Below are positions 16,095 to 28,498 of a stretch of DNA of 60,903 nucleotides, piece after piece; position 1 is the first letter of the stretch, and each line of letters opens with the position of its first letter. Below the pieces are notes generated by a model, which was not told the DNA's origin, did no database searches, and saw only the letters and a program-made list of their open reading frames with translations. This stretch comes from Verrucomicrobiota bacterium (GTDB lineage: Bacteria > Verrucomicrobiota > Verrucomicrobiia > Opitutales > Opitutaceae), in the NCBI GenBank assembly GCA_023457035.1, contig JAEWNN010000024.1, positions 1-60,903 on the forward strand. The letters are read 5' to 3'. The position numbers and the translations under genes are program-made.

Positions 16095-17411
16095 ATGAGC
16101 AGCACATCGCTCGTCTTCTCTTCCCGCGCGGAACACCGCGCCTGGCTCGCCTCGCAAGCCGCCCTGCCGCGCGGTTTCCGCGTGGGCGCGTCGCGCTTCG
16201 ATTTCATGCCCTTCGAGGTGCCGAAGCCGGCGAAGATGACCGTCACCCTCATCGCGCTCGACCGACCCACGGCCGACTTCGCCGCGATGTTCACGAAGAA
16301 CGCCTTCCCGGGCGCGCCGGTGATCGTGGGCCGCCAGCGCCTCGCCGAGCCGAAGCTCGGGGCGATCATCGTGAACAACAAGATTTCCAACGTGTGCGCG
16401 CCCGGCGGCGTCGAGACCTCCGAGAAACTCTGCGCCGCGACCGCGGCCGCGCTCGGCCTCCAGCCCACCGAAGTGCTGCCGAGCTCCACCGGCGTGATCG
16501 GCTGGCGGCTCCCCGCCGACCAGATGATCACCGCGCTGCCGCAGGCCGTGGCCTCACTCAAGCCCGGCTCCATCCTCCCGGCCGCCGAGGGCATCGTCAC
16601 CACCGATCTGTATCCGAAGATCCGCCGCGCCGACCTCGCGGGCGGCAGCATCGTCGGCATCGCCAAGGGCGCCGGCATGATCGAGCCGAACATGGCGACG
16701 ATGCTCGTCTACATCCTCACCGACCTCGCCGTGCCGCGCGACACGTTGCGCGCGATCCTCGCCCGCGCTGTCGACCGCAGCTTCAACCGCATGAGCATCG
16801 ACAGCGACACGAGCACCTCGGACACCGTCGTGGCGCTCAGTTCGGGCGCGGTGCCGTGCGCGGACCTCGCGGCGTTCGAGGCCGCGCTCACGCAGGTGTG
16901 CCGCGACCTCGCCGAGGATGTCGCCCGCAACGGCGAGGGCGTGCGCCACGTGATGCGCGTGACCGTGAAGGGCGCGCCCACCGAGGCCGCGGCCCGCGCC
17001 ATCGGCAAAACCGTCGTCAATGCCCCGCTGTTCAAGTGCGCCGTGGCCGGCAACGATCCGAACGTCGGCCGCCTCGTGCAGGCGGTGGGCAAGTACGTGG
17101 GCGCGCACGAGCCGGGCATCCCGCTCGGCCGCACGCGCATGAGCCTCGGCGGCATCCAGATCGTCGCCGACGGCATCTTCGCGCTCGACCCCGCGAAGGA
17201 GCAGGCGCTCGTTGCGCACCTGAAGGCCGCCGAGCTCTACGCCAGCGCGGAGCCGAAGGACGGCGTCTATTCGCCGCCGATCGACTTCCCGCCGCACGAA
17301 CGTTGCGTGGAGATCGAGATCGACCTCGGCGCGGGCGCCGCGGAGGCGACCGTGATCGGCGCCGATCTCACCCACGAGTACGTGAGCGAGAACGCCGACT
17401 ACCGCAGCTGA
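16095..17411 (+). CDS. argJ: Bifunctional ornithine acetyltransferase/N-acetylglutamate synthase ArgJ
   Basis: This 438-aa enzyme moves acetyl from N-acetylornithine to glutamate (arginine synthesis) and usually self-cleaves at an Ala-Thr bond. The site is seen as KGAGMIEPNMATM, with Thr202 as the predicted new N-terminus and nucleophile, and the oxyanion motif STGVIGWRLP is present. FNRMSIDSDTSTSDT and KCAVAGNDPNVGR are also family hallmarks. The usual NSGNANA-type segment reads NNKISNVCAPGG here, a variant form. The ATG at 16095 was chosen because the upstream in-frame codons look non-coding. No other arginine genes are adjacent; carB lies about 1.4 kb downstream. Confidence 0.93.
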   Translation: MSSTSLVFSSRAEHRAWLASQAALPRGFRVGASRFDFMPFEVPKPAKMTVTLIALDRPTADFAAMFTKNAFPGAPVIVGRQRLAEPKLGAIIVNNKISNVCAPGGVETSEKLCAATAAALGLQPTEVLPSSTGVIGWRLPADQMITALPQAVASLKPGSILPAAEGIVTTDLYPKIRRADLAGGSIVGIAKGAGMIEPNMATMLVYILTDLAVPRDTLRAILARAVDRSFNRMSIDSDTSTSDTVVALSSGAVPCADLAAFEAALTQVCRDLAEDVARNGEGVRHVMRVTVKGAPTEAAARAIGKTVVNAPLFKCAVAGNDPNVGRLVQAVGKYVGAHEPGIPLGRTRMSLGGIQIVADGIFALDPAKEQALVAHLKAAELYASAEPKDGVYSPPIDFPPHERCVEIEIDLGAGAAEATVIGADLTHEYVSENADYRS

Positions 17412-17431
17412 GCCAATCAGGCTGTCCGCGA

Positions 17432-17520
17432 GTAGGCCCAGTCTCTGACTGGACGCCGGAATACGTGAGCCGGCGGTCACGGCTAGAGTCGGAGGTGTCC
17501 GGTCGGAGACCGGACCCACG
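17432..17520. repeat. REP/REPIN-like doublet, copy D
   Basis: The left arm GTAGGCCCAGTCTCTGACTG starts at 17432, and the right arm TCCGGTCGGAGACCGGACCC starts at 17498. They are the same inverted arms as in copies C and G. It lies just after argJ, between convergent argJ and gpsA. Confidence 0.75.
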
Positions 17521-17633
17521 GGGAGTGCATGCCGGCCGGTGGTTTCACCAACGGCGGCCGGAGGTTGGCCGAGCCGACCTCCGGTAGCCGCGGGGCGGGC
17601 GAGCGACAAACGCTGGCCCGTTCCGGCGCGCTT

Positions 17634-18638
17634 TCAGCCGCGATGGATCTCGGGCTTCGGGTCGCGGAGCATGAGGTCGCGGACAATCTCGCGCGGGTCC
17701 TTGCCGTCGTAGAGGCAGGCGTGGACGGCGTCGACGATTGGCGTCTCCGCGCCGATCTGGCGCGCGAGCTGGAAGGCGCTCCGGGCGGTGGTCACACCCT
17801 CGGCGACGACCAATCCCATCTCCTGCTGGATGTCGGGAAGCTTGCGGCCCTTGCCCAGCTCCTCGCCCACGTGGCGGTTGCGGCTGTGCTGGCTGGTGCA
17901 GGTGACGATGAGGTCGCCGATGCCGCTCAGACCGGAGAAGGTCTCGGGGCGGCCGCCGAGCATCTGGCCGAGGCGGGCCATCTCGACGATGCCGCGGGTC
18001 ATGAGGGCGGCCTTGGTGTTGTCGCCCATGCCCATGCCGTCGAGCACGCCGGCGGCGAGGGCGAGCACGTTCTTGAGCGAGCCGCCGAGCTCGGCGCCGA
18101 CGACGTCGTCGGAGGTGTAGACGCGGAGATACTCGTTCATGAACGCCTGTTGGACGGCGGCGGCGGCCTGCGGGTCGCGGGAGGCGGTCATCACGGCGGT
18201 GGGCACCCGGCGGGCGACCTCCTCGGCGTGACTGGGGCCGGAGAGGATGGCGTAGCGCACGTCGCCGAGAACCTCGGCCACGAGTTCGCTGATCCGTTTG
18301 CAGGAGCCGGTCTCGATGCCCTTGGCGACGTTGAGATAGATGATCCCGGCCGGGCGCGGCACGGCGCGGAGCTTCTCCAGCGTGCCGCGGACGTACTGCG
18401 TGGGAGCGGCGAGGAGGATGAGTTCGGCCTGGGCCACCGCGCAGGCCAGGTCGGGCTCGAAGCGGAGGGCGGCGGGGAGTGCGACGCCCTTGAGGAAGCG
18501 GTCGTTGCGGCGCGTGCGGGCCATCTCGCCGAGGTAGTCGGGGAACGGGCCCCAGAGGGTGACCGCGTGCTTGTTTTCGCAGAGGACCATGGCCAGTGCC
18601 GTGCCCCAGCCGCCGTCGCTAAGAACGCTGATGTTCAT
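17634..18638 (-). CDS. gpsA: Glycerol-3-phosphate dehydrogenase [NAD(P)+]
   Basis: This 334-aa enzyme makes sn-glycerol-3-phosphate from dihydroxyacetone phosphate for phospholipid synthesis. The N-terminal NAD(P) loop reads SVLSDGGWGTALA. The Lys-containing region is VAKGIE followed by LSGPSHAEEV. The C-terminal catalytic signature is GGSLKNVLALAAGVLDGMG with DNTKAALMTRGI. LSGIGDLIVTCTS is also diagnostic. The loop has DGGWG where GAGSWG or GAGAWG is usual. It is convergent with argJ and lies downstream of carB on the same strand with a 184-bp gap. Confidence 0.93.
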   Translation of the reverse strand: MNISVLSDGGWGTALAMVLCENKHAVTLWGPFPDYLGEMARTRRNDRFLKGVALPAALRFEPDLACAVAQAELILLAAPTQYVRGTLEKLRAVPRPAGIIYLNVAKGIETGSCKRISELVAEVLGDVRYAILSGPSHAEEVARRVPTAVMTASRDPQAAAAVQQAFMNEYLRVYTSDDVVGAELGGSLKNVLALAAGVLDGMGMGDNTKAALMTRGIVEMARLGQMLGGRPETFSGLSGIGDLIVTCTSQHSRNRHVGEELGKGRKLPDIQQEMGLVVAEGVTTARSAFQLARQIGAETPIVDAVHACLYDGKDPREIVRDLMLRDPKPEIHRG

Positions 18639-18822
18639 CGGGTGGAAATCGTGGAGGGATGAAAGGGTTGCGCGCCGCGGGGTGCGGTCGGCCGAAAGAG
18701 GGCGGAACTGTGCCCGCCGCCGCCGGTGCGGTTCAACGGAAAAAGCCGGGGGGCGGCGCCGCCGGGGCTTCGGAAAACGACGCGCCGTCCTGCGCGAGGC
18801 GCGAGCGGGCGAGCGGCGCGGC

Positions 18823-22053
<3,231 letters not shown>

Positions 22054-22235
22054 GGCAAAATTTCGCGGAGCGTGGAAAGCGCCGAGGGGGGGCGCAAGCG
22101 GGAAGTCGACCGCGGTTTCCAGCGGGTGGACGAGCGAGTGCGGCCGGAGCGGGGCACCGCCGGGGTCGAAGGCGGGGGCGGCGCGCGGAGGAGTGCCCTG
22201 CGGGCCGGCGGCGGACCCGGACCGCGCGGGCCGGC

Positions 22236-23525
22236 TCAGCCGATCTTCGCGGCGTCGATGCCGAGGATCTTGGCGGCCCGGGCCTTGTCGTTGCGGCAGG
22301 CGTGGAGGATGCGCGCGATGTAGGCCTTCTCCTCCGCCGCGAGATGGTCGGCCAAGGTGGGCATGTCCTTGAGGTCGCGGAGCCGCTCGGGCAGCTGTGC
22401 GGGGGTGATCGTCTTGTTCTCGGCGGCGGCGACGATGGCGGAGACGACCTGGCTGAGCTCGGAGATGTTGCCCGGCCAGCGGTGGGCCGAGAGGATGGCG
22501 AGGGCCTCCGGGGCGAACTCGATCTGTTTGGTGTCGAACTTCGCGCTGCCGATCGAGGCGGCGAAACTCTTGAGCAGGAGCGGCAGGTCCTCGATGCGCT
22601 CGCGCAGCGCCGGGAGCATGAGCGGGAGGGCGCCGATGCGGTAGAAGAGCTCGTCGTGGAACTTGCCGTGGTCGATGAGCTTCTCGAGATCCTCGGTGCT
22701 GGAGCAGCACAGGCGGAAGGTGGACCCGGCGTTGCGCAACACGCCGACCAGCCCCTTCTGGATCGCGAGGGGCAGCGTATTGATCATCTCAAGGCAGAGC
22801 GTGCCGCCCTTGGCCTGCTCGATCCACGAGCCGCCCTGGCCCTGGGGCCCGAGGAGCCCCTCGTGCAGCGTGGCCTCGTCGATCGCGGAGCAGTCGTAGC
22901 GGATCAGCGGGCTGCCCGGCGGGCAGCCCTGGGTGTGGATCAGCTCGGCGATCACGGTCTTGCCGGTGCCCGCCTCGCCGACGATGAGCACGGGCGTCTT
23001 CGCTGTCGTGAGTTTCTTGATCTGCGGGCCGATCTTCTTGATCTTCTTGCTCTCGCCGATGACGAAGGCCTCGAGCTGGTCGGCCGCGACGTTGTCGTCG
23101 CCGTGGGTCGGGGCGGGGCTCGCGCTGGCGGTCTGGGCCTTCTTGGCGCGGGTGACCCCGAGCTTCTTGAATTCCACGCCGCGTTTCAGGGCGGAGATGA
23201 GCTCGTCGACCTTGAAGGGTTTCTGGAGAAAATCGAAGGCGCCGAGCTTGAGCGCATCGAGGGCGTAGGTGGTGCTGGCGTAGGCGGTCATCACCACGAC
23301 GACGGCCTGCGGATCGAGTTTCTTGAGTTCGCGCAGCAGCACGAGCCCGTCCATCGGCGCCATCTTCACGTCGACCAGCACGACGTCGAACTTCTCGGCC
23401 TTGTAGCGTTCGAGCGCCTTGGCTCCGTCGGTGGCGAAGGCGGCGGTGAAGCCGATAGGCTGGATGACCGCCTCCAACATTTCATGGATGGAGGTCAGGT
23501 CGTCGACGATGAGCACCGAAGGCAT
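22236..23525 (-). CDS. Response regulator with degenerate sigma-54 AAA+ domain
   Basis: This 429-aa NtrC-like protein has a receiver domain (1–120; phosphorylation site D52 in VVLVDVKMAPMDG, with T-A-Y and K-P-F downstream), an AAA+ domain (about 150–375) and a short C-terminal Fis-like helix region (KARAAKILGID). Walker A, GEAGTGKT, is intact. The GAFTGA loop that contacts sigma-54 is absent: the segment reads LLGPQGQGGSWIEQA. Walker B is LCLEMI instead of LFLDEI. The arginine-finger region (PALRERIEDLPLL) remains. It probably does not open sigma-54 promoters and may act as a phospho-controlled DNA-binding protein. pilC lies upstream on the same strand, so pilus control is possible. Confidence 0.82.
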   Translation of the reverse strand: MPSVLIVDDLTSIHEMLEAVIQPIGFTAAFATDGAKALERYKAEKFDVVLVDVKMAPMDGLVLLRELKKLDPQAVVVVMTAYASTTYALDALKLGAFDFLQKPFKVDELISALKRGVEFKKLGVTRAKKAQTASASPAPTHGDDNVAADQLEAFVIGESKKIKKIGPQIKKLTTAKTPVLIVGEAGTGKTVIAELIHTQGCPPGSPLIRYDCSAIDEATLHEGLLGPQGQGGSWIEQAKGGTLCLEMINTLPLAIQKGLVGVLRNAGSTFRLCCSSTEDLEKLIDHGKFHDELFYRIGALPLMLPALRERIEDLPLLLKSFAASIGSAKFDTKQIEFAPEALAILSAHRWPGNISELSQVVSAIVAAAENKTITPAQLPERLRDLKDMPTLADHLAAEEKAYIARILHACRNDKARAAKILGIDAAKIG

Positions 23526-23594
23526 GGTTGCGAGGTAACGACAGCGCCGGGGACAGCGCAAGCACAGGAGCGCAGGCCCCGCGGGCGCGGAGGA

Positions 23595-24806
23595 TCAATT
23601 GTTGCCGCCGACGACGTTGGCCATGTTGAAGATCGGCAGGAACATCGCCATGACGATGCCGCCGACGAACACGCCGAGGAAGCAGATGAGCAGCGGCTCG
23701 ATCAGGGAGGTGAGGGCGGCGACGGTCGCGTCGACCTCGGTGTCGAAGAAGTCGGCCACCTTGCTCATCATGCCGTCGACGTTGCCGGTGGATTCGCCGG
23801 CCCGGACCATGTGCTTCATCATCGGCGGGAAATAGGCGTTGGTGGCGAGGATGTCCGAGATCTGGCCGCCCTGGCTGATGTGCTTGGCGATGTCGCTGCA
23901 GGCCTTCTCGATCTGGGTCTTGCCGCTGGCGGAGGAGACGATCTCCAGCGTGCGCAGGATCTGGACGCCCGAGCGCATGAGGGTTGCATACGTGCGGCAG
24001 AACCGGGAGAGCGCGATCTTGTGGGAGAGCGGGCCGAAGATCGGCGCGCGGTGCACCAGCTCGTCCTTGAACTCGCGGCCCTTGGGGGTCGCGGTGAACT
24101 TGCCCCAGGCTTTCCACGCGAAATACAGCACGACGCCGATGTGCAGGATGCTGATCTTGGTGAAGACCTCCGGGAAGCTGAAGGCGGGCTTCAGGAAGTT
24201 GCTCACGTCGATCAGCATCTGGGTCGGCAGCGGCAACTGGGAGCCGAAGCCGGAGAACATCTCGGCGAAGACGGGGATGACGAAGACCAGCAGCACGTTC
24301 ACCAGCACCACCGCCAAGCCGATGACGGCGAGCGGATACGCCATGGCGGATTTCACCTTCTTGGTCAGCTTGACCGTCGACTCGAAGTAGCCGGCGACCT
24401 TGAGCAGAATCTCGGCGAGATTGCCCGAGGCCTCGCCCGCCTCGACCATCGAGATGAAGAGCGAGGGAAACCCCTTCGGGAATTTTTTGATCGCGGCCGA
24501 GAACGAGCTGCCGGCCGAGATCTCAAGGCGCACCTCGCGCAGGATCACGCGAAACACCGGATCCTCCATCTGCTCCTGCAGCGCCTCCAGCGAGGCGACC
24601 AGCGGCAGACCCGCGGCCAGCAGGGCGGCCAGCTGGGCGGTGAAGATCGCCAGCGGCTCGAGCGGGATCCTGTAGTTTTTCGCCTTCTTCTCGTAGGCCT
24701 TCTGCTTCGCCAGCGACTGCGAAGCCATGAAGCTGATTTTCGGAGCCTTGTTCGCCGTACGCGACGAGACGGAGGAGGCCGGGGAAGCCGAAGACAGGAA
24801 AGCCAT
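23595..24806 (-). CDS. pilC: Type IV pilus/type II secretion inner-membrane platform protein PilC/GspF
   Basis: This 403-aa protein has the two homologous GspF/PilC repeats. The first has FTAQLAALLAAGLPLVASLEAL and ISMVEAGEASGNLAEIL; the second has FCRTYATLMRSGVQILRTLEIV and MVRAGESTGNVDGMM. Three membrane helices occur at about 160–190, 210–235 and the C-terminus (LLICFLGVFVGGIVMAMFLPIF). It anchors pilin assembly to the PilB motor. No pilB, pilT or pilin gene is adjacent. The downstream receiver–AAA+ gene is 69 bp away on the same strand. Confidence 0.92.
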   Translation of the reverse strand: MAFLSSASPASSVSSRTANKAPKISFMASQSLAKQKAYEKKAKNYRIPLEPLAIFTAQLAALLAAGLPLVASLEALQEQMEDPVFRVILREVRLEISAGSSFSAAIKKFPKGFPSLFISMVEAGEASGNLAEILLKVAGYFESTVKLTKKVKSAMAYPLAVIGLAVVLVNVLLVFVIPVFAEMFSGFGSQLPLPTQMLIDVSNFLKPAFSFPEVFTKISILHIGVVLYFAWKAWGKFTATPKGREFKDELVHRAPIFGPLSHKIALSRFCRTYATLMRSGVQILRTLEIVSSASGKTQIEKACSDIAKHISQGGQISDILATNAYFPPMMKHMVRAGESTGNVDGMMSKVADFFDTEVDATVAALTSLIEPLLICFLGVFVGGIVMAMFLPIFNMANVVGGNN

Positions 24807-25082
24807 GGTCGGGGCGAGGATTGTTAAGCGCGGAATAAGCCAGTCGCGCCAGTTGGGCGCAACCTCCGATCCGTAAATTCCCTTTCAACAACCCCGGGTG
24901 CGCTGGGGAATTGACCCCATTTCTCCGCCCGGGCGCGCCGCGCGCCGCCGTCGGTGGCTCGGGGGCGGACCGTCCCCCGGCGACCGCCGGCTCCAATGGC
25001 CCGATACAATGGCTCGCGTGTTGCGGGCTCCGGGGCGCGGCCGCGGCGGTGGCGCCGTCGGAGGGCGGAACGGTTCGCGCCG

Positions 25083-27116
25083 CTACCGCCGACCCGGTTT
25101 CCGGGCCGGGTGCGGCTGGCCCTGCTGGGCGCGGCGGGTGGCGGCGCCTTCCGGGCCGTTCCGGGCGTAGCCCGCCGCGTCGGTGGTGACGACGCGTTCG
25201 TCGGGCCGACACGGACCGTGCGGCGGGCGCGCGCCGTCGCCGAGCAGCGGCTTGATGAAACGCTCGAGGCCGAAGCGCCGGAGCGAGGTGCGCACGGCCT
25301 CGCGGAACTCCGGCTTGTACCAGAAGAAGAAGCTGCGCTGCGCCTCCTTCTCCTCGCGTGTCCTCGCCACGGGTACCGGTTTGCCGTCGTACGGGTGCAC
25401 GCCGGTGGCGTAGATCTCCGTGGCGACGGTCATCGGCGTGGGCGTGAAGTCCTGCACCTGCTCGAGCTTGAAGCCGAGCTCCTTGGTCTGCGCGGCGAGG
25501 TCGGCCATGTCCTCGGGGCGCGAGGCCGGATGCGAGCTGATGAAGTACGGGATGAGCTGCAGCTGCGGTTTGCCGACCTTCTGCTTGATCGCGTCGAAGC
25601 GGCGCAGGAACTCGCGGAAGAGCGCGAAGCTCGGCTTGCGCATCACGCGCAGCACGGCGTCCGAGGTGTGCTCGGGTGCGACCTTGAGCCGGCCGGAGAC
25701 GTGGTGCGCGATCAGCTCCTCCATGTAGCGCTCGTGGCTCCTGGCGACCTCGGGCGATTTCTTGGGGTGGAGGAAGAGATCGTAGCGCAGGCCGCTGGTG
25801 ACAAACGCGTGCTTCACGCCGGGGGTCTTGCGCACGGCCTTGTAGACCTCGAGCAACGCGGTGTGGTCGGTGTCGAGGTTCGGGCAGATCGCGGGCCACA
25901 TGCAGCTCGGGCGGATGCACTGGTCGCAGATCCACTGCTCCTTGCCCTTCATCCGGTACATGTTCGCCGACGGCCCGCCGAGGTCGGTGATCGTGCCGTG
26001 GAAATCCGGCATCTTCTTCACCGCCTCGACCTCGCGCAGGATGCTTTCCTTACTCCGACTCGCGACGAATTTTCCCTGGTGCGCCGAGATTGTGCAGAAG
26101 CTGCAGCCACCGAAACACCCGCGGTGCAGATTGATCGAGTGGCGGATCATCTCATACGCCGGGATCGGACCGCGCTTGCGGTAGCGCGGGTGCGGCAGGC
26201 GCGTGAACGGCAGGTCGAAACTGCGGTCCATCTGCGCCTCCGTCATCGTCGGGAATGGCGGGTTGATGACCAGGGTGCGCCCGCCGACGTCTTGCAGGAG
26301 CCGGCTCGCATGCACGCGGTTCGACTCGGTCTCGACCTGCTTGAAGTTCGCCGCGTAGAGCGCGCGGTCGGCGAGGCACTCCTCGTGCGAGTGTAGCCGG
26401 AGGTCGGTCCAATTGGCGTTCTTCGGGAGCGGCGCGCCCTCAGGCAGGAGCACCGCCGTCTGCGCGATCGTCTTGAGCGAGGAAAACGGCACGCCCTTCG
26501 CCAGCAGCCGCAGCAGCTCGAGGAGCGGGAGCTCGCCCATCCCGTACACGAGCAGGTCGGCGCCGCTCTCGGCGAGCACGGTCGGGCGGATCACGTCCGA
26601 CCAGTAGTCGTAGTGGGAAACCCGCCGCAGGCTGGCCTCGATGCCGCCGATCATCACCGGCACGTCGGGCCAGAGCTGCTTGAGGAGGCGCGTGTAGGTC
26701 GTCACCGCATAGTCGGGACGGAATCCCGGCGCGCCGTCGGGCGTGTAGGCGTCGTCGCTGCGCAGCCGGCGGCCGGCGGTGTAGCGGTTGACCATCGAGT
26801 CCATGCAGCCGGCGGTCACGCCGAAGAACAGCCGCGGGCGCCCGAGCTTCTTGAAGTCGCGCAGGTCGTCGCGCCAGTTGGGTTGCGGCACGATCGCCAC
26901 TCGGAACCCCTCGCGCTCGATGATGCGCCCGACCACCGCGGCGCCGAACGACGGATGGTCCACGTAGGCGTCGCCCGTCACGAGGATCACGTCGACCTCA
27001 TCCCAGCCGCGCGCAGCGAGCTCGTCGCGCGTGGTCGGCAGCCAGCGCGCGGGATTCCAGGTGGGATCGCGCGGGTCGAGCTTGGTGGCGGTGGAGGGCG
27101 GCGGCAAATTGCGGCC
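25083..27116 (-). CDS. YgiQ family radical SAM protein
   Basis: This protein of about 677 aa has the YgiQ N-terminal signature WLPTTRDELAARGWDEVDVILVTGDAYVDHP and the radical SAM cluster HRGCFGGCSFCTI (CX3CX2C), then the C-terminal QVQDFTPTPMTVATEIYATG. The family binds a 4Fe-4S cluster and SAM; its substrate is not firmly known. No ATG lies before the conserved start. The complement of 27114–27116 is a TTG that gives NH2-LPPPSTATKLDP, used here; a GTG at 27245 is possible but adds atypical sequence. The last 45 residues are low-complexity and basic. Confidence 0.88.
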   Translation of the reverse strand, partial: GRNLPPPSTATKLDPRDPTWNPARWLPTTRDELAARGWDEVDVILVTGDAYVDHPSFGAAVVGRIIEREGFRVAIVPQPNWRDDLRDFKKLGRPRLFFGVTAGCMDSMVNRYTAGRRLRSDDAYTPDGAPGFRPDYAVTTYTRLLKQLWPDVPVMIGGIEASLRRVSHYDYWSDVIRPTVLAESGADLLVYGMGELPLLELLRLLAKGVPFSSLKTIAQTAVLLPEGAPLPKNANWTDLRLHSHEECLADRALYAANFKQVETESNRVHASRLLQDVGGRTLVINPPFPTMTEAQMDRSFDLPFTRLPHPRYRKRGPIPAYEMIRHSINLHRGCFGGCSFCTISAHQGKFVASRSKESILREVEAVKKMPDFHGTITDLGGPSANMYRMKGKEQWICDQCIRPSCMWPAICPNLDTDHTALLEVYKAVRKTPGVKHAFVTSGLRYDLFLHPKKSPEVARSHERYMEELIAHHVSGRLKVAPEHTSDAVLRVMRKPSFALFREFLRRFDAIKQKVGKPQLQLIPYFISSHPASRPEDMADLAAQTKELGFKLEQVQDFTPTPMTVATEIYATGVHPYDGKPVPVARTREEKEAQRSFFFWYKPEFREAVRTSLRRFGLERFIKPLLGDGARPPHGPCRPDERVVTTDAAGYARNGPEGAATRRAQQGQPHPARKPGRR

Positions 27117-27343
27117 ACGTTCGCCGGTGCGCCGGTTGCGTGCAAGCGCCGGCTCGGCTGGCGCCGCCGATAGCGCCCGGGCTGTTTTGGGGCACGCCGT
27201 GCAGAAGGCGTGAGCGGCGGCGTGGTGCGGCGCTTCGGCCCGCACGGCCGGACTTCGCTTTTCTTCCTATGCTTGGGATTGCTGCACACCGGCCGGCGCG
27301 GCCTGAAGGACCGCGCCACGGCTGCGGGCGCCGCCTCACCCCG

Positions 27344-28291
27344 TCAGCGGCGTTCGCCGCGCAGGAGCAACACGTCGAGCGCCCAGCGGATCGCCACGAT
27401 GGCCACGAGGAAGAGCGCGCCCCAGCGCACCTCGGTGTGCATGAGCTGGTCGCCCTCGACGAGGAATACGGCCAGCGCGAGCCCGAAGACATCGAGCATG
27501 CTCCAACGGCGCCACGCCAGGAGCCGGCGCCAAGGGCGGCCGGTGTCTGCGCCGCGGCGTTGCCGCCACCAGAGCTGGAGCTCGACCAACCACGTCGCCA
27601 GCGGCGCGAGCACGAGGAAGAGTGCGGCGACCGTACCCGCGGTCCACGCGCCGGTGGAGAGCAGTGTGGCCGCGAGGGTGAGGATGCTGTAGGCGCGGTC
27701 GGCGAGCAGCCAGTCGTGGATGTGCAGGAACGGCAGCGCCAGCGTGCCGGCGAGCGCGAGGCCGGCCAGCGCGAGCCACCAGCCACCCACGCGGGGCGCC
27801 TGCGGCGGCTCCACCCCGGCGCGGGCCGCAAGGAGGTTGCCGGTGACGATGCTCAGCATGATCGCGGCGACGAAGAGCGGGATGCCGGCGAGCGGCTTGG
27901 CGCCGACGAGGAGCTGGCCCGAGGTGAGCGTAAGGATCAGGCAGACGAGGAAGACATCGAGCATCGACCACTTGCCCAGTCGCTCGACCCAGCCGAGCGC
28001 GGCGTGGCCGCGGGGACCGAGCCGTCCGCGGCCGCAGAGCGTCGCGAGCACACCGAGCTTGGCGAAGGGGAAGACGATGGAGAAGCCCACGACCAGCACC
28101 GCGAGCACGTACAACCCGTTCCCCCACATCATGCGCACGGAGCGGATGAGCGAATACGGCTCGGTGCCGAGCCCCTTGCGCAGTTCCATGAACGGCAGGC
28201 AGAGCACCGCCACGTTGCACGCGAACGACACGCCCAGCATCGCCCCGCCCAGCAGACGGGTGCGGCGGTCGAGCGAGGTTTCGGCGTCCAT
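27344..28291 (-). CDS. Paraquat-inducible protein A (PqiA)-like membrane protein
   Basis: This 315-aa protein has about eight helices arranged as two PqiA modules, each with the family motif: GKWSMLDVFLVCLIL near 115 and RRWSMLDVFGLALAVFLV near 270. The zinc-ribbon cysteines that precede each module in E. coli PqiA are missing. PqiA-type proteins work with MCE proteins in lipid transport across the envelope; no MCE gene is adjacent. The ATG at 28291 was chosen because the first helix follows shortly after. Confidence 0.82.
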   Translation of the reverse strand: MDAETSLDRRTRLLGGAMLGVSFACNVAVLCLPFMELRKGLGTEPYSLIRSVRMMWGNGLYVLAVLVVGFSIVFPFAKLGVLATLCGRGRLGPRGHAALGWVERLGKWSMLDVFLVCLILTLTSGQLLVGAKPLAGIPLFVAAIMLSIVTGNLLAARAGVEPPQAPRVGGWWLALAGLALAGTLALPFLHIHDWLLADRAYSILTLAATLLSTGAWTAGTVAALFLVLAPLATWLVELQLWWRQRRGADTGRPWRRLLAWRRWSMLDVFGLALAVFLVEGDQLMHTEVRWGALFLVAIVAIRWALDVLLLRGERR

Positions 28292-28498
28292 CCGCCCAGC
28301 GCAGCCGGCGCGGCGACGGGCGGCAACCCGGAACCGTGCCGTGCCGCGACCGCACGCGGGTAGGCCGCGCTGGTGGGCGACGCGCAGGGCGTCGCGGCGG
28401 CGAGGCTGGCCGCGGGCTTGCGCGAGGCGCGGTTTTCCGGTAGCTCCCCGCCTTGCTTGTTCCTCGGAACCTGTCACCGATCCTCGAATCCTAGCTTT

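Noticed and set aside
22302..24827. Very long plus-strand frame (over 800 codons) opposite the receiver–AAA+ and pilC genes
   Set aside because: It is the antisense shadow of two clearly conserved genes; its product is rich in Gly, Asp, Glu and Val with no domain, as expected in GC-rich DNA.
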